From: S146-42 sp965371965
GTDB taxonomy: Bacteria > Planctomycetota > Phycisphaerae > Phycisphaerales > UBA1924
NCBI GenBank assembly: GCA_965371965.1
Contig: CBDVAM010000010.1
Location: 1-55,833 of the forward strand
Direction: 5' to 3'
Length of the DNA stretch: 55,833 nt
The notes below the pieces were generated by a model. That model saw only the letters and a program-made list of their open reading frames with translations, was not told where the DNA came from and searched no databases. Below, in pieces: positions 43,660 through 53,335 of the stretch (position 1 is its first letter; each line of letters begins with the position of its first letter). Position numbers and translations under genes: made by a program.

Positions 43660-44793
43660 GTGCGCACGAGCGAGCTGGATTACGACCTGCCCGAGGAGTT
43701 GATCGCGACCGAGCCGGTCGAAGCGAGGGACTCGGCGCGGATGCTCGTGGTCTGGCGGAGCGATCCGAGTCGCCTGGAACATCGCACGGTGCGGGAGCTG
43801 CCGGAGCTGCTTTCGGCGAACGACTTGCTGGTGTTCAACCGCTCGAAGGTGGTGGCGGCGCGGTTCCTGGGCGTGCGCGAGGACACGGAGGGGAAGGTCG
43901 AGGGGCTGTATCTGTCTGATGTGCGGGCAGAGAGCCACGGCGACGGGGCCGAGCCCTTGACGTGGCTGTGCATGCTCAAGAGCCGGCGGTTTCGCGAGGG
44001 GGCGAGGGTCCGCCTGTTCGATCGCGCGGGGCGCAAGAGCGATGTTGTCCTGGAGATGATCGAGCGGGCGGTTGATGGGGCATGGGTGGTGCGGGTCTCG
44101 TCAGAATCGGGTCGGACGCTGGAGGTGCTGGATCGGGTGGGGCTGGCGGCGCTACCGCCGTACATCCTGGCGGCCCGCAAGCGCCGCGAGGAATCGGGCG
44201 ACCCGCAGGGCGATCTGGAGCACTACCAGACGGTGTACGCGCAAGAGGCGGGCTCGGTCGCGGCACCGACGGCGGGGCTGCATTTCACGCCGGAGCTTCT
44301 GGCGGATCTGGACAACCTGGGGATCGAGCGTGGAGAACTCCTGTTGCATGTGGGCATGGGCACGTTCAAGCCGATCGAGGTGGAGCGCATCGAGGACCAT
44401 CCGATGCACAGCGAGTGGTGCTCGATGGATCAAGGTCTGGGCGAGGCGATCGCGTCGCGAATCGACGCCAACCGACAGGGGCGGGTGATCGCGGTCGGCA
44501 CCACGAGCGTGCGCACCATCGAGGCCTATGCCCGCCACGTCGCGTCGAATGACGCCTGGCCATCGGCGATCGAGACACGGCTCATGCTGTCGCCGGGGGA
44601 GCAACTGCTGTGGACGCAGGGGCTCTTGACCAACTTTCACTTGCCGCGATCGACGCTGCTGGCGCTGGTGGCGGCGATGCTGGAGACGCCCGAGCGCCCG
44701 GGGATCGATCGGCTGGCGGAAATCTATCGAGAGGCGATCGGCGAGCGGTATCGGTTCTACAGCTTTGGCGATGCGATGCTCATCTTGCCGTAG
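43660..44793 (+). CDS. queA: S-adenosylmethionine:tRNA ribosyltransferase-isomerase
   Basis: 377 residues from the GTG at 43660 (GGGAGG about 10 bases upstream). Penultimate step of queuosine synthesis: transfers and isomerises the ribosyl of SAM onto preQ1 in tRNA. Family motifs: LDYDLPEELIATEPVEARDSARMLV, NDLLVFNRSKVVAARF, SVAAPTAGLHFT, LLLHVGMGTFKPIEV, IAVGTTSVRTIEA, LLTNFHLPRSTLLALVAA and YRFYSFGDAMLI. It opens a plus-strand cluster continued by murE, murF and mraY. Confidence 0.96.
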   Translation: MRTSELDYDLPEELIATEPVEARDSARMLVVWRSDPSRLEHRTVRELPELLSANDLLVFNRSKVVAARFLGVREDTEGKVEGLYLSDVRAESHGDGAEPLTWLCMLKSRRFREGARVRLFDRAGRKSDVVLEMIERAVDGAWVVRVSSESGRTLEVLDRVGLAALPPYILAARKRREESGDPQGDLEHYQTVYAQEAGSVAAPTAGLHFTPELLADLDNLGIERGELLLHVGMGTFKPIEVERIEDHPMHSEWCSMDQGLGEAIASRIDANRQGRVIAVGTTSVRTIEAYARHVASNDAWPSAIETRLMLSPGEQLLWTQGLLTNFHLPRSTLLALVAAMLETPERPGIDRLAEIYREAIGERYRFYSFGDAMLILP

Positions 44794-44847
44794 CGCGGTA
44801 TCCTGTGCGTGACAGATCCTGCGGGCGCGACGGATCGCGCGGCGAGA

Positions 44848-46413
44848 ATGGGATTTGGTGGGCTCTGGGCACGAATGGACTCGATGCGCCTGGCGACACT
44901 CATTGACGGGCTCAACGTCTCTTGCGAGGGTTTCGACCCCGGCGCGGTCGATGTCACGCATGTGACCGAGCGATCGGGCGAGGTCAGGGCGGGCTCCTTG
45001 TTCATCGCGAGGCGGGGCGAGCGGGTCGATGCGACGCGATTCGTACCCGAGGCGATCCGCGCGGGGGCAATCGCGGTGCTGAGCGACCTGGCGTGCGGAT
45101 CGATCGAGGGCGGGCGCGTGATTCGCACGGGTGAGTTGGCTCGGGTGACGGCGGTGGTCGCCGAGCGGTTCTTCGGCGAGCCGTCGAAGGCGCTCAAGGT
45201 CGCGGGGGTGACCGGGACCAACGGCAAAACGACGGTTGCCCACGCGATCCGCCACATTCTCAATCAGGATCGGCGGGCCTGCGGGCTGATCGGCACGGTC
45301 GAGACCGATGACGGGACTCACGCGGTGGCCTCGAGCCTGACGACGCCGTTTGCGATCGATCTGAGCCGGGGCCTGGGGCGGATGGTGGATGCGGGCTGCA
45401 CCGGCGCGATCATCGAGACCTCCAGCCACGCCCTGGCGCAAGAGCGGGTCGCGGCGGTGCGGTTCGACGTGGGCGTGTTCACGAATCTCTCTGGCGATCA
45501 CCAGGATTTTCATGGGTCGATGGAGGCGTACGCGGATGCCAAGGCGATGTTGTTCGCTGCGCTGGGTAGCGATGGGGTCGCCGTCGTCAATGGCGATGAC
45601 CCGTGGTGCGAGCGGGTCGTCGCGGGGACGGGGGCACGGGTTGTGCGCTGCGGCTTGCGCGTGCGCGGCACTGACATTTCCAGCTCGCGGGTGGATTCGC
45701 ATGTCGAGGTTGTAGAGAGATCGCTCGATGGGCTGACGGTGGCACTGAGCGGTCCGTTTGGAGAACTGCATATTCGCTCGGCGTTGCTCGGCGGGTATAA
45801 CGCGATGAACCTGCTGCAAGGCGCGTGCGCGGCCCACGCGATGGGAGCCACCGGCGAGCTGATTCAGAGCGGGCTGGAGAGCTTCGCCGGCGTGTGCGGC
45901 AGGCTGGAGCGGGTCGGAGATTCGCCGGCGGTCTTTATTGACTTCGCCCACACCGACGACGCGCTGCGCGCGACGATCGACGGGCTTCGGCGGGCGATGG
46001 GCGGAGATCGTCGGCTGATAGTTGTCTTCGGCTGCGGCGGGGACCGCGATACGTCCAAGCGGGCGCGGATGGGGCGGGTCGCGTGTCTGGGTGACGTCGG
46101 CGTACTGACCAGCGACAATCCACGCACGGAGGATCCGATGCGGATCATCGAGCAGGTACGGGCGGGGATGGATGATGGAACACCGACGCTGGTCGTTCCC
46201 GATCGGCGCGAGGCGATCTTCCGGGCGGTCGACGTCGCGCGGCCCGATGATGTAGTCCTGATCGCGGGCAAAGGGCACGAGCGCGAGCAGATCCTGCCCG
46301 ATGGAAAAGGCGGCGTGCGACGGATCGCCTTCGATGACGCGACGGTCGCCCGCGAGGCGATCGTGCACGCGCAGAGCACGCGGCTGGGCGCGTGCGGGAT
46401 CGAGCTCACATGA
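44848..46413 (+). CDS. murE: UDP-N-acetylmuramoyl-tripeptide synthetase (DAP-type)
   Basis: About 521 residues. Adds the third amino acid of the peptidoglycan stem. The Mur ligase ATP loop is GVTGTNGKTT, the substrate region ETSSHALAQERVAAVRFDVGVFTNLSGDHQDFH, the carbamylated-lysine region YADAKAMLF, and the C-terminal DNPRTEDP is the signature that selects meso-diaminopimelate. The start is uncertain: GTG at 44809 and ATGs at 44848, 44875 and 44884 are in frame, and none has a good ribosome site; MRLATLIDGL (44884) fits the family best. It ends in ATGA shared with murF. Confidence 0.94.
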   Translation: MGFGGLWARMDSMRLATLIDGLNVSCEGFDPGAVDVTHVTERSGEVRAGSLFIARRGERVDATRFVPEAIRAGAIAVLSDLACGSIEGGRVIRTGELARVTAVVAERFFGEPSKALKVAGVTGTNGKTTVAHAIRHILNQDRRACGLIGTVETDDGTHAVASSLTTPFAIDLSRGLGRMVDAGCTGAIIETSSHALAQERVAAVRFDVGVFTNLSGDHQDFHGSMEAYADAKAMLFAALGSDGVAVVNGDDPWCERVVAGTGARVVRCGLRVRGTDISSSRVDSHVEVVERSLDGLTVALSGPFGELHIRSALLGGYNAMNLLQGACAAHAMGATGELIQSGLESFAGVCGRLERVGDSPAVFIDFAHTDDALRATIDGLRRAMGGDRRLIVVFGCGGDRDTSKRARMGRVACLGDVGVLTSDNPRTEDPMRIIEQVRAGMDDGTPTLVVPDRREAIFRAVDVARPDDVVLIAGKGHEREQILPDGKGGVRRIAFDDATVAREAIVHAQSTRLGACGIELT

Positions 46414-47840
46414 ATGGCGCCAACACATCTCGGGATCTGGCCCTTCTGGTGCGATCGTGTGGGGGGAACTGGATTGAATCGCCGGCGAGCGAGGGATTGC
46501 CCGTGTGTGGTGCCGAGATCGACTCGCGCGAGATCGGTGCGGGGCAGGTCTTCTTCGCGCATCGCGGGGAGCACGCCGACGGGCATCGGTTCGTCGGTGC
46601 GGCGTTGCGCGCGGGCGCGGCGGCGTGTGTGATCGACGATCCCGACGCGCTGGATCCCGGGGCACTCGCGCTGGGTCCGATCCTGCGGGTCGCAAGCGTG
46701 ACCGATGCGATGGTCGCCCTAGCGCGCGCGTACCGCGGTGCGATGCGAACGACCACCGTCATTGGTGTCACCGGCTCATCGGGCAAGACAACCACGGTTC
46801 GCATGATCGAGAGCGTGCTCTGTCAGCGGCTTCGGGGCTCGGCGTCGGCGAAATCGCACAACAACACGCTGGGGGTGTGCCTGACGATCCTGAACTCTCT
46901 AGCGGACAGTGACTATCTCGTGGGCGAGGTCGGCTCGAGCGCGCCGGGCGAGATCGCGGCGCTGTGTGAGATCCTCCGACCCGATATCTGCGTCATCACG
47001 AGCATCGGACGGGCCCATGTCGAGGGCTTGAGGTCGATCGAGGGGATCGCGCACGAGAAGGCGGCGATCATGAACAGGCTCGGTCCGGATGGCCTGGCGC
47101 TCGTGCCCGCCTCATGCAACGTGCTCGAGACGGCCTTGGCAACGACCGCACATGTGGTCCGGGTCGGGACAGGTGGCGATGCCGATCTTCGCGTTGGCAA
47201 CGTCGCATCGGGGGATCGCGGCGTGCGGTTTCAACTCGGCGGGTCGCGCTTCGAGGTGGGCGGTGTCGGGGCGCACAACGCGATCAACGGGGCGTTCGCT
47301 GTTGCGATCGGGCGGGCGATGGGCTTGGGCGACGATGAGATCCGCGCGGGGCTCCTGCGCGTGAAACTTCCGGCGATGCGCCTCCAGCTTGAATATATCG
47401 GCGGCGTCACCATCCTGAACGACGCGTACAACGCGAACCCAGACTCGATGCTCGCGGCGATCGAGACGTTGGAGCACATGGAGCACGCCGGTCGGCGGGT
47501 CGCGGTGCTGGGAGACATGCTGGAGTTGGGCGATGCCGGGCCCGCGGCCCATCGTGAGATCGGCGAGCGGCTTGCACGCGGGTCGGTCGGGCTGGCGGTC
47601 CTTGTCGGAGCGGCGATGCGCGAGGCCCACGAGGTGCTCGCGGCTTCGGGCGTGGCGTCGGTGTACGTTCCCGATGGCGAATCGTTTGAGATCCTCAATC
47701 AGGAGATCCGCGACGGCGACCTCGTGTTAGTCAAGGGTTCGCGGGGGATGCGGATGGAGCGGGCCGTCGCGGCGCTGCGCGAGTCGCGCGTGCCAGAGTT
47801 GAAGATCACCTCACGCGTTCACTCGTCGGGCACCGCCTGA
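46410..47840 (+). CDS. murF: UDP-N-acetylmuramoyl-tripeptide--D-alanyl-D-alanine ligase
   Basis: 476 residues. The ATG overlaps the murE stop (ATGA), so translation is coupled. Adds D-Ala-D-Ala to the UDP-MurNAc tripeptide. Motifs: GAEIDSREIGAGQVFFAHRG (N-terminal UDP-binding), GVTGSSGKTTTVRMI (ATP loop), SHNNTLGVCLTILN, VGEVGSSAPGEIAAL, GAHNAINGAFAVAIG and LNDAYNANPDSMLAAIETL, complete over the three Mur domains. Confidence 0.96.
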   Translation: MNGANTSRDLALLVRSCGGNWIESPASEGLPVCGAEIDSREIGAGQVFFAHRGEHADGHRFVGAALRAGAAACVIDDPDALDPGALALGPILRVASVTDAMVALARAYRGAMRTTTVIGVTGSSGKTTTVRMIESVLCQRLRGSASAKSHNNTLGVCLTILNSLADSDYLVGEVGSSAPGEIAALCEILRPDICVITSIGRAHVEGLRSIEGIAHEKAAIMNRLGPDGLALVPASCNVLETALATTAHVVRVGTGGDADLRVGNVASGDRGVRFQLGGSRFEVGGVGAHNAINGAFAVAIGRAMGLGDDEIRAGLLRVKLPAMRLQLEYIGGVTILNDAYNANPDSMLAAIETLEHMEHAGRRVAVLGDMLELGDAGPAAHREIGERLARGSVGLAVLVGAAMREAHEVLAASGVASVYVPDGESFEILNQEIRDGDLVLVKGSRGMRMERAVAALRESRVPELKITSRVHSSGTA

Positions 47841-47842
47841 AC

Positions 47843-49012
47843 ATGCTGTACCTCCTCTTTGATTCCATGCGGGACTGGCTCGATCGGATCGGGTTGTACC
47901 GGTTCTTGCAGGTCCTGGATCAGGGCGAGTTTCGCGTGCTGGCGGCGGCGATGCTCGCGTTCGCGATCGTGCTGCTCGCGGGACGGGCGACGATTCGCCT
48001 GCTGCATCGGATGAAGATCGGAGACAGCGGGCTGAGCGACGCGGCGGCGCTGGAGGAGCAGATGGCCTCCAAGGCGAACACGCCGACGATGGGAGGGATT
48101 CTGATCGTCGGGGCGATCCTGGTCTCGACGCTGCTGCTCGCAGACTTGCGGGTGTATTGGGTCGGGCTCGGGCTGTTCGTATTGGTGTGGATGGCCGGTG
48201 TCGGCGGCGCCGACGATTGGCTCAAGCTGACCGCGGCGAGGCGCGGGTCAGGACGCCAGGGCCTGTTCGCATGGGAGAAACTCGCGTTCCAGATCGGATT
48301 GGGCGTGCTGGTGGGCTGGTTCGCGTTCGGGCACGCCATGCAGAATGAGCAGAGCTTTATCAACGTGCTCAATCTGCCGTTCCAGCGGACCTATGGCGAA
48401 GATGTGGGCATGGCGCCGGCTGAGGGGCTTATTCACCTGCCGCGCTGGGCGTTTGTGATGCTGAGTGTGCTGATGATCGCGGGGATGAGCAACGCGGTGA
48501 ACATCACCGACGGGATGGACGGGCTGGCGACGGGGATCAGCGCGATCGTGGCGCTGGGAATCGTGGTGCTTGCGCTGATCGCGGGGTCGAGCCAGGCGGC
48601 GCGGTATCTCTTGGTGCCGCATGTACTGGGAGGCAACGAGCTGGGGGTGCTTGCGGGGGCGATGGCGGGGGCGTGTCTCGGATTCCTCTGGTGGAACTGC
48701 TCGCCGGCGAAGGTATTCATGGGCGATACCGGGTCGCTGGGCCTGGGCGGGCTGATCGCGTTCCTGGCGATCGTTCTCAGGCAGGAGATCGTGATCCTGC
48801 TGATGTGCGCGATCTTCCTCTGGGAAATCCTGAGCGTGGTGATGCAGGTGGGGTATTTCCGTTGGACCGGCGGCAAGCGGGTCTTTCGTTGCGCGCCGTA
48901 TCACCATCACCTGCACCTGTCGGGTTGGACCGAGGGGCAGGTCGTGTGCCGGGCGTGGATCGTGGCGTTGCTCTTGGTTGTGATGGCGCTAGCGTCGGTG
49001 AAGCTGCGGTGA
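47843..49012 (+). CDS. mraY: Phospho-N-acetylmuramoyl-pentapeptide-transferase
   Basis: 389 residues, about ten membrane helices. Transfers phospho-MurNAc-pentapeptide to undecaprenyl phosphate, forming lipid I. Signature segments: SKANTPTMGGILIVGAI, GVGGADDWLKL (the DDxxK/L catalytic Asp pair), NITDGMDGLATGIS, WNCSPAKVFMGDTGSLGLGG and RCAPYHHHLHLSGWTE. It follows murF by 2 bases. Together with murE and murF it supports a conventional DAP-type peptidoglycan pathway. Confidence 0.97.
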   Translation: MLYLLFDSMRDWLDRIGLYRFLQVLDQGEFRVLAAAMLAFAIVLLAGRATIRLLHRMKIGDSGLSDAAALEEQMASKANTPTMGGILIVGAILVSTLLLADLRVYWVGLGLFVLVWMAGVGGADDWLKLTAARRGSGRQGLFAWEKLAFQIGLGVLVGWFAFGHAMQNEQSFINVLNLPFQRTYGEDVGMAPAEGLIHLPRWAFVMLSVLMIAGMSNAVNITDGMDGLATGISAIVALGIVVLALIAGSSQAARYLLVPHVLGGNELGVLAGAMAGACLGFLWWNCSPAKVFMGDTGSLGLGGLIAFLAIVLRQEIVILLMCAIFLWEILSVVMQVGYFRWTGGKRVFRCAPYHHHLHLSGWTEGQVVCRAWIVALLLVVMALASVKLR

Positions 49013-49015
49013 GCG

Positions 49016-51199
49016 TCACTCGCCGGGGTGGTACGCGCGGATCGTGTTCGCTCGGATTTCGTCCAGCGTAAACCAGACCGGCTTCATCTTGCCCTGCGCG
49101 TAGAGCGGGGCCTGGTCGAGATAGTGCGGTGAGTCTGGATCGCGGCTGGTGCCGAAGGGGATGATCGATCGCGCGCGCGGGCCATCGGGAGTGAACTCGA
49201 CGACGCTCACGTAGGAGTGGCCGTGGATTCCGTAGCGACGTTTCAGGGATTTCGGGTTGGTGATGTACTCATGGGCTGAAGGGGTGGTCAAGAAGCACTG
49301 CGCGAAGCCGGCAAACGGATGGCCGCCGACGTGGGGCAGGCTGGGCTCATCATCGCTGAAGGCACCCGGCGAGAGCTGAAAGCCCGCGCCAAGACGATCC
49401 GGCGGCGGGCGTTGCAGGCGGTTGATCTCGCCCCAGGGCACGCGCCATGTGTCCCACTTGGCCTCGAGTCCATCGACGACCTGGGTCAGTGTCTTGACCA
49501 TCTGTTGCTCGGACCAGCCCTGTTGCCCCCTCACGAACGAGGCCTCGAGCCAGAGCATGAAGATGGTGGACGGGACCGAGTCGATCGCGAGACGATGGTC
49601 CCAATTCTCCAACTCGGCGAGCACCGGCGACAACCTCTTGACAAGCTCGGGGCGCGATTGCGAATCGTTGTCAATGGCCAGGCGAAGCTGGGCGATTCGT
49701 TGGGGCGCCTCGCCGGCATAGGTATCGAAGCCTGCCTCTGCCCATTGCTCGAACGTGAACTTCTCGACCGAATCGAGCGTGCGGCGTGACATGGCGACGC
49801 GCGGATCGTTGCCCTCCGGCCCAATCATGTAGCTCGGATAATCCTCGCGCCGAGGATTGTCCGGATCTTCGCAGGTCGTCAGGGGCGAGGAGTTGCAGTT
49901 CTGCATCCATCCGCACTCGGGATTCAAGACTTGCGGCAGGTCGTCGAGAGTGTGATAACCCCGCCAATCGGCCAGCGGGTCGGAGCCGTCAACGGGCTTA
50001 GACCAATCGAAGCTCTCATCTCGCATCGGCATCGCGGCGTTGTAGACGTAGAAGATGTTGCCCTCGCGGTCGGCGTACATGATGTTGTGAAAGAGCAGGC
50101 CGCCGCCATCTATTGCGGCCTTGAACTGATCGAGTCCGGAGGCTGTTGCCATGCGATACCACTGTTCGAAGAGCCCGCCGCGCTCCATGCCTGCGATGCG
50201 CATCGCCAGGGCATCGCCGCCCTGTTGTTGGATCACGATCGGGCCGTGGTGACTCTTAATAAAAACGAGCTCGCGCTGATCGAGCCCACCCTGAGCGTTG
50301 AGCACGCCGACCGTCTCGGTCCAGCGCGACGCCCGCCGAACACCATCGCCATACGCATAGGCGAGGGGATCCTCGCCATCATCGAAGGTGACCGTGTAGT
50401 AATCGATGACGTCGGGGTAGTTGACGGTCAGGCTCCAGCCGAGGTCTTCGTTGTGCCCCATAGTGGGCAGCACGCCAGATCCATAGGCAAAGCCGCCGGT
50501 CACGTTGAGGCCCTCCTCGCTGCGCAGATGCCCTTCCCAGAGCTCGTGGATGGGGATATGTGGGTTGATAAACAACATCGCGTTGCCCGTTGCGCTCTTG
50601 CTCGGGCCGATCGCCCAGACGTTCGAGCCGTCCGCGGGCATATCCGCCCAGCGATTGGCGAGGATCATCTGGTTGAACTCATTCGGCTTGAGCGTGCTGT
50701 CAAGAAAGCTCGGCACCGCCGCGTGCATGCCGTAGCTCATCGCGACGATGTGCCAGGGTTCGAAGTGATCGATCAGCCGAGGCGAGACGCCCGGGTTGGT
50801 CTCCAGAAAATAGTTCAGCCCGTCGGCGGCGGCGCGTGCGATCGCGCGGACGTCCTCGGGCATGCGATTGTCATACTCGTCTCGGGCTCGACTGGGGATC
50901 TCCAGGGCACGGATCAGGTAATCGCTGGGCAGGGCACCGAGACCGCCGATCTCGGCGCGCCGACCTGAAACCAAGATCGCACCCTGCTCAATGCGTGCGA
51001 ACTCGTCCTCGGCCCGCGCATACATCAGGCCGAAGACAACGCTTGCGTCGGTCGGGCCGGTGATGTGCGGCACGCCGTAGGTATCACGGTGGATCAACAC
51101 CGACTGGGCGAGCGCATCGAGATCAGCCCGCTCGGGCTCGCTCAGATCAGCCCGTGCGAACCCACCAGCGAAGACGACCGCAAGAACCAACAATCTCAT
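49016..51199 (-). CDS. Penicillin acylase family (Ntn) hydrolase
   Basis: 727 residues with an N-terminal signal peptide (LLVLAVVFAGGFARA) and AGGGG 7 bases before the ATG. The alpha part has IHRDTYGVPHITGPTDASVVFGLMYARAEDEF. The autocatalytic N-terminal nucleophile is S192 in ADGSNVWAIGPSKSATG, then NPHIP, GHNEDLGWSLTVNYPDVID and FHNIMYADREGNIFYVYNA. Known relatives cleave amide bonds of beta-lactams or of acyl-homoserine lactones (quorum quenching). Which substrate applies here is not readable. It is convergent with mraY, with a 3-base gap. Confidence 0.9.
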   Translation of the reverse strand: MRLLVLAVVFAGGFARADLSEPERADLDALAQSVLIHRDTYGVPHITGPTDASVVFGLMYARAEDEFARIEQGAILVSGRRAEIGGLGALPSDYLIRALEIPSRARDEYDNRMPEDVRAIARAAADGLNYFLETNPGVSPRLIDHFEPWHIVAMSYGMHAAVPSFLDSTLKPNEFNQMILANRWADMPADGSNVWAIGPSKSATGNAMLFINPHIPIHELWEGHLRSEEGLNVTGGFAYGSGVLPTMGHNEDLGWSLTVNYPDVIDYYTVTFDDGEDPLAYAYGDGVRRASRWTETVGVLNAQGGLDQRELVFIKSHHGPIVIQQQGGDALAMRIAGMERGGLFEQWYRMATASGLDQFKAAIDGGGLLFHNIMYADREGNIFYVYNAAMPMRDESFDWSKPVDGSDPLADWRGYHTLDDLPQVLNPECGWMQNCNSSPLTTCEDPDNPRREDYPSYMIGPEGNDPRVAMSRRTLDSVEKFTFEQWAEAGFDTYAGEAPQRIAQLRLAIDNDSQSRPELVKRLSPVLAELENWDHRLAIDSVPSTIFMLWLEASFVRGQQGWSEQQMVKTLTQVVDGLEAKWDTWRVPWGEINRLQRPPPDRLGAGFQLSPGAFSDDEPSLPHVGGHPFAGFAQCFLTTPSAHEYITNPKSLKRRYGIHGHSYVSVVEFTPDGPRARSIIPFGTSRDPDSPHYLDQAPLYAQGKMKPVWFTLDEIRANTIRAYHPGE

Positions 51200-51264
51200 A
51201 ATCGACCCCTAGGAAGAGGAGAGGCAGAGATGGCCTCAGAGCCATCCATGCCCGCTTGAGCATG

Positions 51265-53268
51265 TCATTGGGAGTCACCGGCAATAATTTCAATGGACCG
51301 CTCGGCGAGGTAGTTGGCGTACGCGCGGATGTCGCGCTCGCCTCTGGGCTCGTTTCGCTCGCGGGCTCCTTCGATCTCTGCGAGTAACAGACTCAGTTCG
51401 GTGAGCGGCTCGCGCAGGTCGGCGAGCCAGGCGTTCGGCGCGGGCGTGCCGGCGACCAGATCGAGGACGCCGGGGTCGCGAACAAGCCCTCGTGCCCGCA
51501 AGCCGCGCTCGACGCGGGCGAGGAGGATCAGCACGCGATGCTCGTCGGCGTAGGTCTCCAGCCGGTCACGCGCCCGTGTCAGTTCCGAGGCGAGCAGCAC
51601 CGTCGCGGTCTGTTCGAGGCGGTCGCCGGCCTGCTGGGTGATGATCCTGGCGAGTCTCGGCGAGAGCTCGAACGCGGGCCAGGCGTGCAGGCAGAGCGGG
51701 CCATCCGTGAGAACGGTCAGATCCGCGACCCGCTCGCAGAGGTCGGCGAGCAACTCGAGGCGGGGCATGATCTGGTCCAGGTCGTCGGCGCGATCGTTGC
51801 TCCACGCGTCGATCCACGCGCCTCGCGTCAGCTCGATCTCGTCGGTGAGGCTGCTCTGGGTGTCACTGGTGAGTGATGAGAGATTGCCGACGCAGCCTCG
51901 CAGGCGATCGAGCACGGCGAGCTGCTCTCCCAGGTCGCGCAGAGTCCGGGTCGCGCGGTCGGCGGACGCCGGATCGCCCAGGGCTTGACCGATCTCAAGT
52001 ATGCGTGCGGCGAGGGCGCGTCGGTCGTCGCGAACCACCGCCTCGCGGGCGGTAGCGCCGGGATCTTCGAGCAGTTCATTGGCGAGGAGGACGATGCGGA
52101 GGTCATCGAGCGCGGCCCGATGCATGCCGAGGGGCGCGAGCACGCCCGGGTCGCTCATCGCCGAGGTCTCGGTGAGCGCCATGGGAACGACCCCGCTCAG
52201 ATCGATCTCGCTCTGGCGAACCACACTCGACAATGCTCTCCACGCCGGGCGCAGGGCGCGCACGATCGTGTCCTCCTGCGGGAGGCTCTTGCGCTCTGCG
52301 AGCAGGGCGAGGATGGTCCGCGCGAGCGTGAAGTCGGGCGGGCGAGCCATCATGGCGTCAGAGACGAGGGACTGCTCGATGCTCATCATGACGGCCTTGG
52401 CGGCGTCTCTATTCGCTAATGCCTGGGCCTGTTCGAGCATGATCCCGAGGTCCGACAGCTCGCGCAGCTCGGCGAAGGCGCGCTCCTGGAGTTCCGGCGA
52501 GAGCGCATCGCCGACGGCTCGCGCGAATCGGGCACGCGCCTCTTGCTGAGCGCCCTCGCTCAGGGTGGATTGCTCGATCAGGCGAGCGCCCCGGAGAATC
52601 AGCGATTGCAGGGCGCGGGCGCTGCCGGCGTAGGCCGGCCAGGATTCGGCGGCTCCGGTGAGATCGCGAAGATCCGCGGCGAGTTGGGGCCCGACGACGC
52701 CGGCGAGTTCCCAGCGGCTGAGCGATTCGAGGAACTCCGCGAGCGTCGCGGGGCTCTCGGGCGGGCCTACCCACCCGATCCGCGCCTGGGGTGCGAGCGC
52801 GTGGGTCGAGAGCTCGGCGAACGCGTCGCGGATGAACCGGTCGAGGTCGGCGGTCTCGCTGGGAAGATCGAACGCCGGCACGTCGAGGTCGGCGATCAAC
52901 AGGAACGCGACCGCCTCGGGGATCTGGTCGTCGAGCAAGATCGCGTCGATGGCGCCGAGTCTCTGCGCGATCGTCTGGCCCCAGTGTTGGGCGTGTGGAG
53001 TGGATAATCGCAGGAGATTCGCCGCGAGCGTGCGGACGCCGATCTGCGCCTCAACGCGAGGCGGGACTTCGAGGCGCCGCCCAAGCCTGCGGCTTTCCTC
53101 GACGAGCGATTCGATCGCGAGGTCGATCGCCGTGGGCTCGTTGAGCACGGGGGGAGAGGGGCGGTCGAGATCGAGCATCTGGGCGGATACAGAGGAAACA
53201 AAGAGCGCCGTAAGAAGGGCCGCAAAGGCCGTTGTGAACAACGTACTCGAAGATGTACCGACGACCAT
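51265..53268 (-). CDS. Large secreted alpha-helical protein, unknown function
   Basis: 667 residues if started at the ATG at 53268, which gives a good signal peptide (SSSTLFTTAFAALLTALFVSSVSA). The body is Leu/Ala/Glu/Asp/Arg-rich and predicted almost all helical, with repeated RxLxxLxE-like patterns (LAADLRDLTGAAESW, FAELRELSDLGIMLEQ, RDLGEQLAVLDRLRG). It has few Cys and no catalytic motif I recognise. It lies between the glycosyltransferase and acylase genes on the same strand. It could be a scaffold or structural envelope protein; this is a guess from composition. Confidence 0.7.
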   Translation of the reverse strand: MVVGTSSSTLFTTAFAALLTALFVSSVSAQMLDLDRPSPPVLNEPTAIDLAIESLVEESRRLGRRLEVPPRVEAQIGVRTLAANLLRLSTPHAQHWGQTIAQRLGAIDAILLDDQIPEAVAFLLIADLDVPAFDLPSETADLDRFIRDAFAELSTHALAPQARIGWVGPPESPATLAEFLESLSRWELAGVVGPQLAADLRDLTGAAESWPAYAGSARALQSLILRGARLIEQSTLSEGAQQEARARFARAVGDALSPELQERAFAELRELSDLGIMLEQAQALANRDAAKAVMMSIEQSLVSDAMMARPPDFTLARTILALLAERKSLPQEDTIVRALRPAWRALSSVVRQSEIDLSGVVPMALTETSAMSDPGVLAPLGMHRAALDDLRIVLLANELLEDPGATAREAVVRDDRRALAARILEIGQALGDPASADRATRTLRDLGEQLAVLDRLRGCVGNLSSLTSDTQSSLTDEIELTRGAWIDAWSNDRADDLDQIMPRLELLADLCERVADLTVLTDGPLCLHAWPAFELSPRLARIITQQAGDRLEQTATVLLASELTRARDRLETYADEHRVLILLARVERGLRARGLVRDPGVLDLVAGTPAPNAWLADLREPLTELSLLLAEIEGARERNEPRGERDIRAYANYLAERSIEIIAGDSQ

Positions 53269-53335
53269 GGCTTTGCATGGTCGGCTTGGGTTCAATGGCG
53301 CCGACCGCTCAATGCAGCGGTCGGTGGCACGGGCC

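Noticed and set aside
44152..46695. 847-codon open frame antisense to queA, murE and murF
   Set aside because: It is Arg/His/Pro-rich, lacks any motif and lies exactly opposite three well-recognised genes; a GC-skew shadow.
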